Below the pieces are notes generated by a model that saw only the letters and a list, made by a program, of their open reading frames with translations, was not told the DNA's origin and did no database searches. A stretch of 7,434 bases of DNA from Allobutyricicoccus pentlandensis. Lineage in GTDB: Bacteria; Bacillota; Clostridia; Oscillospirales; QAMX01. Below are positions 1 to 5,121 of the stretch, piece after piece. Within the stretch, counting starts at the first letter, position 1, and each line of letters opens with the position of its first letter. The stretch lies in assembly GCA_904398645.1 (NCBI GenBank), contig CAJFPH010000120.1, forward strand, positions 1 through 7,434. The letters run 5' to 3'. A program made the position numbers and the translations under genes.

Positions 1-28
1 AAAGCCCCGGGATTTTTCCCGGGGCTTT
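1..28 (-). terminator. Rho-independent terminator after the lipoprotein gene
   Basis: A perfect inverted repeat has 11-bp arms at 1-11 and 18-28, GC-rich in the middle, with a six-base loop. It lies five bases beyond the lipoprotein stop codon. Read on the minus strand the stem ends in TTT and the rest of any T-run would lie outside the window. It is the only strong terminator seen for the minus-strand cluster, so it probably ends that transcript. It could also act on a plus-strand transcript arriving from outside. Confidence 0.8.
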
Positions 29-33
29 GTAAG

Positions 34-858
34 TTAGACGGGCGGCTGCGCGACGCCGCTTTCGCGGTAGCGCGCGATTTCGTACAGGCCGGAGGGCTGA
101 TAGAGCGCGTAATGTACGCCGATGGTCAGGCCCGGCGATTCATACCGTACCGTCAGATGGCAGGTCAGCGCCATGTCAAGGCCGGGGTCAAACGCCATCT
201 CATAATCCTCGTCCAGAATCCACCATTCCGTATACGAGGTCCGATTGGCGAACTCTTCCGTAAGCGCCTCCCCGACAGAATGCGCGCCGGTCAGTTCTTC
301 CGGCTCCCCCAGCTCGGAGACCAACAGGTCGTATACCTTTTGCAGTTCGTCGGTCTTCGTTTCGGCGGTGACGCTTATGGAACGTTCAAACGAGATCCCC
401 CAGGCTTCGGCGGAACTGTTGAGCCGAACATAGTAGTCATACTCCGCGCCGTCTACCACAGCGGGTTCTATCCGGTTGGGTCTGGGATTCGGCGTGCCGT
501 TTTCGTCATACACATACTCCCATTCGCCGGTGGCGTCAAGCGCCGCAGCAACGTCCGCCGAGGGCTGGCCCAAATAGGATAAGAGAGACGTGTCAAAGGA
601 ATAGTCTTCCCGGGCGAGAGGTTCTGCATCTTCCACATCGCCAGTCTCCCCTGGCGTTTCGTCTGTTGCATCGTCTTCCGGCACATCGTCCGAAGTATCA
701 TCCTCCGCCGTGTCGTCGGGGAGATCCTTTAAGGATACGTCGCCGGGGGTCTGCGCCGCGTCGTTTGCATCGTCCCCGGCAGGTGCCTCCGTCCCGCACG
801 CGGCAAGCGCAAACAAAAGTAGAAGAGCCAAGAGCAGCGCGAGAATACGGCGTTTCAT
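34..858 (-). CDS. Exported lipoprotein with acidic linker, function unknown
   Basis: A 274-residue protein predicted to be a membrane-anchored lipoprotein. It opens with MKRR, a leucine/alanine-rich hydrophobic stretch (residues 5-20) and a lipobox L18-A19-A20-C21, so Cys21 should be lipidated and become the mature N-terminus. Residues about 29-79 form a low-complexity linker rich in Asp, Glu, Thr and Pro with a loose DD-T/A-x-D/E pattern. This probably holds the C-terminal domain away from the membrane. Residues about 85-274 look like one folded alpha/beta domain with many aromatic residues (WEYVY, YDYYVRL, TEWWIL) and a helix around KTDELQKVYDLLVSEL. I do not recognise the family. The start is well supported by GGAGG at 866-870, seven bases upstream. 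It is the last of four minus-strand genes for exported proteins. An 80-base gap separates it from the gene before, and no clear promoter of its own was found. It is GC-rich, unlike the protease gene. Confidence 0.85.
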   Translation of the reverse strand: MKRRILALLLALLLLFALAACGTEAPAGDDANDAAQTPGDVSLKDLPDDTAEDDTSDDVPEDDATDETPGETGDVEDAEPLAREDYSFDTSLLSYLGQPSADVAAALDATGEWEYVYDENGTPNPRPNRIEPAVVDGAEYDYYVRLNSSAEAWGISFERSISVTAETKTDELQKVYDLLVSELGEPEELTGAHSVGEALTEEFANRTSYTEWWILDEDYEMAFDPGLDMALTCHLTVRYESPGLTIGVHYALYQPSGLYEIARYRESGVAQPPV

Positions 859-878
859 GAAAATACCTCCATTTTGCG

Positions 879-907
879 CCCCGCAGGCAAAAACGGCCTG
901 ACCGGGG
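879..907 (-). other. Inverted repeat in the lipoprotein leader
   Basis: CCCC at 879-882 can pair with GGGG at 904-907, and CAGGC at 884-888 with GCCTG at 896-900, giving a stem with a small asymmetric bulge and a loop containing a run of A (T on the other strand). No T-run follows on either strand, so it is not a standard terminator. It lies just upstream of the lipoprotein ribosome site. It could be a stabilising or regulatory leader hairpin, or chance in a GC-rich stretch. Confidence 0.3.
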
Positions 908-938
908 AACCGCGTTTTCTGCTTAATATTTCTAATAT

Positions 939-1739
939 TTAGGAAAGAACCGCAAAAATATGATATGTTTTATTATCACTGACAGAGGTTACATAAGAGG
1001 TATAGGGGTTTGCACGAATTTCCGAGGTGCTGACGAGGGAAGTATAGGCTTCCATTGCACCGGAAGAAATCGCGGAGCCGGGAATATAGGCTTCCGCAAA
1101 CGACACATCCGGATAAGGCGCAGAGGTCCACGTTGCGCTGCGGGAATCGGGTCCGATGGAAAAGCCGGGAGGAGCGGAGAAGGAAAGCGCCGTACTGCCG
1201 GTGGAAATGGTCTGGGCAAGGACAATCAACTCCGCATTTCCAGGCCCGCTGTATACGGCTCCCACCTGAAGGTTTTTCGCTTCCAGGAAGGCCTCTCCTC
1301 CGAGCATACCTCGGTACCAGTCTCCGGAATGTCCGACGTTGCAAGTTTGATTGACGCTGTTGGTTTCATAATTTGAAAAGCTGTCCAGAAAATACAGGGA
1401 AGCTGCCAATGCACGATATGGGGTCTGCTGCAAATACTGGTAATCCGCAGCGTTTTGCTGTAAAATCGCAGACTCAAGTTCCTCCATGTTCAGGTCTTCT
1501 TTCTGCGACTCGTCTACGACGGCAGCCGTTCTGACCAAAACCCCTTGATCTACGTACAAAGACAGCGCAACATCGACGCCGTCTACCAGGACCACTTCCT
1601 GGGATACGCAGGTTGGTTCTTCGATCGATGGTTTTGCATTTGCATATGGCGCGGCTTGCGGGGGCTTGTATGCGGAGATCACGGAAGTGCCGCCTAGTAA
1701 AAGGCACAGCAAAGAGAGTGCAATCAGTGACTTTTTCAT
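939..1739 (-). CDS. Secreted protein of unknown function
   Basis: A 266-residue protein with a clear signal peptide: MKKS, a hydrophobic core (about residues 5-16) and a plausible signal peptidase I site after the Val-Ile-Ser-Ala run ending at residue 23. The rest is soluble, with no further membrane segment. Residues about 48-76 look like beta strands, and 80-125 look helical (EDLNMEELESAILQQ; YRALAASLYFLDSF). A Gly/Ser/Thr-rich second half from about 155 looks beta-rich. The mature part has two cysteines, Cys44 and Cys133, which could form a disulfide. I recognise no domain or catalytic motif. AGGAG at 1746-1750, six bases before the ATG, fixes the start. The gene lies 67 bases after the Ig-like membrane protein gene. 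It is likely co-transcribed with the protease, since neither a terminator nor a convincing promoter is visible in that gap. GC content is intermediate between the protease and lipoprotein genes. Confidence 0.8.
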   Translation of the reverse strand: MKKSLIALSLLCLLLGGTSVISAYKPPQAAPYANAKPSIEEPTCVSQEVVLVDGVDVALSLYVDQGVLVRTAAVVDESQKEDLNMEELESAILQQNAADYQYLQQTPYRALAASLYFLDSFSNYETNSVNQTCNVGHSGDWYRGMLGGEAFLEAKNLQVGAVYSGPGNAELIVLAQTISTGSTALSFSAPPGFSIGPDSRSATWTSAPYPDVSFAEAYIPGSAISSGAMEAYTSLVSTSEIRANPYTSYVTSVSDNKTYHIFAVLS

Positions 1740-1806
1740 AGGTTTCTCCTGATCGATTCGCAGCCTTTACGCTTGTTTCTATTACACGTTTGCAAAATTT
1801 TTGCGA

Positions 1807-2265
1807 TTAAATCTCAAACTCTGCTGCAACGAAATGGTGTTGCCCTGTGCTCTCATTCCGGACTCTCACAAGGATTCGATAGGTCCCGCCGGGGAGTTCT
1901 CCGTACATATCCTCCAAATTGGGAACGTAAGACCTTTCCCCGTGCGGCGGAATAATCATTGCCACGTCCATGGTCGCCCAGGGCTCGCAGGGTATCGTGC
2001 GCCATACGCCGAATTTACGCACCTCTACACGAAACCACGTATTAAAGACGTAGGAGTCGTTGCCGGAATTTACGAATGTATACTCGGAATTCTGCAAAAT
2101 AATGGGAATATACGGTTTACTTTGATAAAAGGTAATGTCCTCACAGGTGTTGACGTCCCGATAGGGCGTGCGGTCTTTTAACAGCAGCACAGCAATTGAA
2201 CCAATTGCTATCAGGCATACTAAGAGAAGGACAACCATATGAGACTTTTTGATCCGTCTGTTCAT
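1807..2265 (-). CDS. Membrane-anchored protein with Ig-like domain
   Basis: A 152-residue protein with a basic start (MNRRIKK), one transmembrane segment at about residues 11-29, and an extracellular domain of about 120 residues. The pattern YTFVNSGNDSYVFN, then FRVEVRKFGVWRTI, then a Pro-Pro turn, then YGELPGGTYRILVRV near the end resembles small bacterial Ig-like (beta-sandwich) domains of Firmicutes. In these the C-terminal part carries a Gly-x-Tyr-Arg-Ile strand. That assignment is by eye and tentative. The TM has no lipobox and no obvious cleavage site, so it is probably a membrane anchor. The start lies only six bases after the protease stop codon and has no recognisable Shine-Dalgarno site, which suggests coupling to protease translation. 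An alternative start at Met10 has no better site. The likely role is as an exported partner of the protease or its products, which is inference from position only. Confidence 0.7.
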   Translation of the reverse strand: MNRRIKKSHMVVLLLVCLIAIGSIAVLLLKDRTPYRDVNTCEDITFYQSKPYIPIILQNSEYTFVNSGNDSYVFNTWFRVEVRKFGVWRTIPCEPWATMDVAMIIPPHGERSYVPNLEDMYGELPGGTYRILVRVRNESTGQHHFVAAEFEI

Positions 2266-2271
2266 AGTAAT

Positions 2272-3480
2272 TTAGTAGCGGGTGAGGTTCATAAGACTCA
2301 CAATGTTTGCAGCTTTAGATCCATATGCATAGCCGGAGATATTTCTTCCCAAATGAATTCCGGCTAACAACTGACTACTATTAGTCGAACCTGGACAGTA
2401 TACCGTACCGCCACTGTCGCCTTCATCCGACGAGTAATTGGCAAGAAAACAATCGCTTCTGGTTTGGTTTCCAACAGCTTCATTAGAAGAACTACTGAGA
2501 ATCTGTCCCAGGGTTTCCGATGTTGTAAATCCATACTTATAAATGGAGGATCCTTGTACAATGGAAGCAAAACTGTTTGCAGCAAGGGATTTTCCAGTAT
2601 ACCCTATAGAGTTTGATATGGAATAATTCTCATTTGTCACATTTACGAACGCACAATCGTATATATCATATGATAATACACATGTACCGATAGATATTTG
2701 ATTATATCCGGCACTCTCATTTGTAGAAATAACATGTTTTGCAGTAACGAAACCATATTGGTACTCATTTCCATATTGCCGTCTACATCTAAAACCAATG
2801 CTTCCCGCACCATTCGTACTAAGGTTATTTACTCTTATACCAGAATTTATACTTGCTTCCATTGTTGCGTTACCAGTTGCTTCTTTGAAAATGATTGCGT
2901 CAGAGTCGGATACCGTTTGCTTAAAGTGGTCAATGGCGTTATCATCCAATTCGCGCAGTGTTACAACCACACAGTTATTGTAATCATCAATGGATGTTGA
3001 TAAAAGCTCGAAGCCAAACTCCGTTGTTCCCAAAAATGGATACGCAATATTCATGATGTTGAGTAACTCTCCATAAGAGTACTCCACCACACGATATTCT
3101 ACATCCGAGCTGCGGGAAGCAAGCGTAGTCTCAAGAATGCCGGAGCTGTCGTTTGCGCGATTTGTAACCAAAACAACCAAATTGCCATCAGAATTAATAT
3201 AAGCGCCGGCATATTCTTCAGGATACTGTTCTGCATATAGTCCAGAATAGGTTAATTCAGAACTCTTCTGGGAAACAGGAGTTTCCGCAGAAAATGCGCT
3301 CAGTAATTGGCGATGAAGCTCGAGTGCATCTGCCTGGTTTGTGATAAATTCAGGAGTCAGATCGAGGCCGTAATTCAGTTCGTATTTTTGTAATTGTGCA
3401 TCATAGTTATTAGAAGATACCGCCATTACATTTGTCATAAGAAAAAGAATGACAACGATGAGGAATACTGCCTTTTTCAT
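2272..3480 (-). CDS. Secreted trypsin-like serine protease (S1, streptogrisin-like)
   Basis: A 402-residue preproprotease. Residues 1-20 are a signal peptide. About 25-205 is a propeptide whose segment EYAGAYINSDGNLVVLVTN, followed later by a YNNCVVVTL strand, resembles the pro-regions of streptogrisin and alpha-lytic protease, which assist folding. The catalytic domain runs from about 214 to 402. Visible triad residues are His249 in VTAKHV, Asp275 in YDCAFV and Ser356 in EGDSGGTV. The usual Cys after the catalytic His is Val here. The mature part has five cysteines (232, 267, 276, 344, 362), so the disulfide pattern differs from the classic one. The length fits pre-pro-protease proteins of this family. 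The ribosome site just before the ATG is mediocre (AGGTAGG ending three bases upstream). The gene is much more AT-rich than the flanking metabolic genes, so acquisition by transfer is possible. It is first in a cluster of exported proteins. The substrate is unknown. Confidence 0.9.
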   Translation of the reverse strand: MKKAVFLIVVILFLMTNVMAVSSNNYDAQLQKYELNYGLDLTPEFITNQADALELHRQLLSAFSAETPVSQKSSELTYSGLYAEQYPEEYAGAYINSDGNLVVLVTNRANDSSGILETTLASRSSDVEYRVVEYSYGELLNIMNIAYPFLGTTEFGFELLSTSIDDYNNCVVVTLRELDDNAIDHFKQTVSDSDAIIFKEATGNATMEASINSGIRVNNLSTNGAGSIGFRCRRQYGNEYQYGFVTAKHVISTNESAGYNQISIGTCVLSYDIYDCAFVNVTNENYSISNSIGYTGKSLAANSFASIVQGSSIYKYGFTTSETLGQILSSSSNEAVGNQTRSDCFLANYSSDEGDSGGTVYCPGSTNSSQLLAGIHLGRNISGYAYGSKAANIVSLMNLTRY

Positions 3481-3524
3481 TTTCCTACCTGCCTTTCCTT
3501 ATTCACAAAGACTGTTTTTTTCCT

Positions 3525-3554
3525 TTACATAGGGAAACGTTTTACCGGGCCCAT
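3525..3554 (-). CDS. Possible nine-residue leader peptide (MGPVKRFPM)
   Basis: In the protease leader a consensus Shine-Dalgarno AAGGAGG (3565-3571) lies ten bases before an ATG. That ATG opens a nine-codon frame ending in TAA, 44 bases before the protease start. This ribosome site is stronger than the protease's own. An in-frame GTG lies only one base after the Shine-Dalgarno and is too close to serve as start. No codon is repeated in the way typical of amino-acid attenuators. The frame may tune protease translation or mRNA stability, may be a drug- or stress-responsive leader, or may be fortuitous. Seen: site, frame and stop. Inferred: any function. Confidence 0.4.
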   Translation of the reverse strand: MGPVKRFPM

Positions 3555-3594
3555 GGGACTCACGCCTCCTTGATTTTTCAATATCTACATTTTA

Positions 3595-3623
3595 ATAATA
3601 TCGAAAGTTGTAAAATCTGTCAA
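3595..3623 (-). promoter_or_regulatory. Sigma-A promoter of the protease cluster
   Basis: On the minus strand a perfect TTGACA (3618-3623) is followed after 17 bases by TATTAT (3595-3600), one mismatch from the consensus -10. The start of transcription should fall near 3588, giving a leader of about 110 bases that carries the nine-codon ORF. No comparable promoter was found for the three downstream genes, so this one may drive the whole cluster. Confidence 0.8.
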
Positions 3624-3642
3624 TAAAATTTTGCAATTTTAT
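3623..3642. promoter_or_regulatory. AT-rich 20-base dyad next to the protease -35
   Basis: Eight-base arms ATAAAATT (3623-3630) and AATTTTAT (3635-3642) form a perfect inverted repeat around TTGC. The dyad abuts and overlaps by one base the upstream edge of the protease -35 box. That position suits a repressor or activator operator. The A/T tracts could alternatively act as an UP element contacting the RNA polymerase alpha subunit. Confidence 0.4.
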
Positions 3643-3699
3643 CACGTAAAGATTCTTTGCACGTAATTTTTTTGGATATTTCATCAAAAAACTGCGCGC

Positions 3700-3850
3700 A
3701 GAGAAGCTTTTTCGCGCCGGTGTTTTGCGTCTATACGCATGCGGCAGTGAGCGCCGGGGTATACGGAGAAGCGTTCCGTAGAAAGCGGCGCGTTTCCCCT
3801 GTAAAGCAAGCCGCAAAAGTGGGGCAGAGCGCAGAATCTTGTCAGAAGAT
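3700..3850. other. GC-rich intergenic stretch with competing stem-loops
   Basis: No credible gene lies between the protease promoter and the serC promoter. Reading frames of 74-86 codons exist here but have no ribosome site and no protein-like pattern. The stretch can form TGCGT/ACGCA (3726-3730 with 3735-3739). It can also form a two-part stem with GCGCCG 3751-3756 pairing CGGCGC 3786-3791, enclosing TACGGA 3762-3767 pairing TCCGTA 3775-3780. A further pair is ATCTT/AAGAT (3836-3840 with 3846-3850). A second GCGCCG copy (3714-3719) could compete for the same partner, and GCGGC 3785-3789 could instead pair with GCCGC 3810-3814. This might be a small RNA or decayed sequence. I cannot match it to a known RNA family, and no clear promoter serves it. 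Confidence 0.25.
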
Positions 3851-3905
3851 ACAAAATTTTACCGCCGCCGCGCCAGAATTCGTCAGGCGTTCGGCTTGTT
3901 TCTAC

Positions 3906-3934
3906 TTGCTAAAGTGATGAAACCGTTGTATAAT
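3906..3934 (+). promoter_or_regulatory. Sigma-A promoter of serC-serA
   Basis: TTGCTA (3906-3911) and a perfect TATAAT (3929-3934) are separated by 17 bases. Transcription should start near 3941, leaving a leader of about 90 bases before the serC ATG. This is the only strong promoter visible upstream of the serine operon. Confidence 0.8.
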
Positions 3935-3944
3935 AACAGTAATA

Positions 3945-4012
3945 CGCCCCAGCGTAGCGGCGGCAAGCCGTCTCCGGGCGCAAATACGCGCGCGGCGTGA
4001 CCGCGCGTTTTT
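3945..4012 (+). promoter_or_regulatory. Structured serC leader, possible attenuator
   Basis: The first element pairs CGCCC (3945-3949) with GGGCG (3976-3980) around an inner hairpin CGGC/GCCG (3958-3961 with 3967-3970). The second is an all-GC 7-bp hairpin, CGCGCGG (3989-3995) with CCGCGCG (4001-4007), loop of five, followed directly by five T (4008-4012). The second has the form of an intrinsic terminator yet sits within the serC transcript, five bases before its ribosome site. An alternative pairing of GCGC 3978-3981 with GCGC 3988-3991 would use part of the terminator stem and part of the first helix, so a switch is conceivable. No T-box specifier or known riboswitch core was recognised. 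Confidence 0.45.
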
Positions 4013-4030
4013 AGGAAAAGGAGCCAGAAC

Positions 4031-5104
4031 ATGAGAGTCTATAATTTCTCCGCCGGACCATCCATGCTTCCACTGGAAGTGTTAAACCGCGCAGCAGCTG
4101 AAATGACCGATTACGAAGGCTGTGGAATGTCTGTGATGGAGATGAGCCATCGATCTAAAATCTACGAGTCGATCATCGAGGGTGCCGAGGCTCTCCTGCG
4201 CAAAGTCATGGGTATCCCGGAGGATTACTACGTACTGTTCCTCCAGGGCGGCGCCACGCAGCAGTTTGCTGCCATCCCGATGAATTTCTTAAAGAAAAAG
4301 GCGTCCTACGCCGTCACAGGCAATTTTTCGAAAAAGGCCTATGAAGAGGCAAAGCGCTACGGCGAGATTTCCCTCGCGGCCGATATGGGCGATATCGACT
4401 ATACCCGCATCCCGCGTCAGGACGAACTGGATATCGACCCGGACGCCGACTATTTCTATACCTGCCTGAATAATACGGTGTACGGCTCGAAGTGGAATTA
4501 TATCCCGGAAACCGGGAATGTCCCGCACTTCTCGGACATTTCTTCCTGTATCCTTTCCGAGCCGCTCGACGTGTCCAAGTTCGGCCTGCTCTATGCCGGC
4601 GCACAGAAGAATATGGCCCCGGCCGGACTGACGGTCGTGATCGTGCGTAAGGATCTGATTTCCGCTCCGATGCCCTTCACGCCCACCATGCTCGATTACG
4701 GCGCCATGGCAAAGGCAAAGAGCATGTATAACACCCCGCCGACCTATCAAATTTATATTTTAAAGCTCGTGCTCGAGTGGATCGAGGGGCTTGGCGGCGT
4801 GGAAGGCATGGCGAAAATTAACCGCCATAAGGCCGGAATCCTCTACGACTACCTCGATTCCAGTAAGTTTTATATCGCAAACGTGGAAAAGGACAGCCGC
4901 AGCATCATGAATGTCACCTATCACTGCCCGACCAAAGAGCTGGATGCAAAGTTTGTTGCCGAAAGTGTGGAACGCGGCTTCCAGAACCTGAAGGGTTACC
5001 GCTCCGTAGGCGGGATCCGCGCCTCTATTTATAATGCGATGCCTGTCGAGGGCGTGGAAGCGCTGGTAGACTTCATGGCGAAATTTGAGCGCGAAAACGG
5101 TTGA
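4031..5104 (+). CDS. serC: Phosphoserine aminotransferase
   Basis: SerC catalyses the PLP-dependent transamination of 3-phosphohydroxypyruvate with glutamate to phosphoserine, the second step of serine synthesis, in the cytosol. The 357 residues match the usual length. Family marks are YNFSAGPSMLP at 4-14, MEMSHRSK at 36-43 (substrate-binding His40/Arg41), FLQGGATQQF at 70-79, the aspartate of FSDISS (Asp169) expected to hold the PLP ring nitrogen, and YAGAQKN with Lys193 as the Schiff-base lysine. The C-terminal YRSVGGIRASIYNAMP is at 323-338. In that last motif the usual GHR reads GYR (Tyr323), and SRP after the SS motif reads SEP. I think both are variants of a clostridial subgroup. AAAGGAG at 4017-4023, seven bases upstream, fixes the start. 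The gene is followed after 17 bases by serA in the same direction. Confidence 0.96.
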   Translation: MRVYNFSAGPSMLPLEVLNRAAAEMTDYEGCGMSVMEMSHRSKIYESIIEGAEALLRKVMGIPEDYYVLFLQGGATQQFAAIPMNFLKKKASYAVTGNFSKKAYEEAKRYGEISLAADMGDIDYTRIPRQDELDIDPDADYFYTCLNNTVYGSKWNYIPETGNVPHFSDISSCILSEPLDVSKFGLLYAGAQKNMAPAGLTVVIVRKDLISAPMPFTPTMLDYGAMAKAKSMYNTPPTYQIYILKLVLEWIEGLGGVEGMAKINRHKAGILYDYLDSSKFYIANVEKDSRSIMNVTYHCPTKELDAKFVAESVERGFQNLKGYRSVGGIRASIYNAMPVEGVEALVDFMAKFERENG

Positions 5105-5121
5105 GAAAAGAGGAATGTTCG

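Noticed and set aside
112..582. 156-codon plus-strand frame opposite the lipoprotein gene
   Set aside because: The minus-strand frame has a signal sequence, lipobox and strong ribosome site. The plus-strand frame has none of these.
1740..1806. Palindromic GCAAAA/TTTTGC as a terminator between the Ig-like and secreted-protein genes
   Set aside because: The arms leave almost no loop, the stem is AT-rich and no T-run follows on the minus strand.
3657..3917. 86-codon plus-strand frame in the intergenic region, and a 74-codon frame on the other strand
   Set aside because: Neither has a ribosome site, known motif or protein-like composition. The first starts at TTG and runs into the serC promoter.
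3985..4012. Partial T-box-like string (GGCGTGACCGCG) in the serC leader
   Set aside because: It lacks bases of the T-box core. The leader is only about 90 bases and has no specifier stem, and the terminator half would have to follow the T-box rather than overlap it.
5101..5121. TTG start that would overlap serA with the serC stop codon
   Set aside because: ATG at 5122 has a well-placed AGAGGA and gives the usual SerA N-terminus. The TTG has no site of its own.
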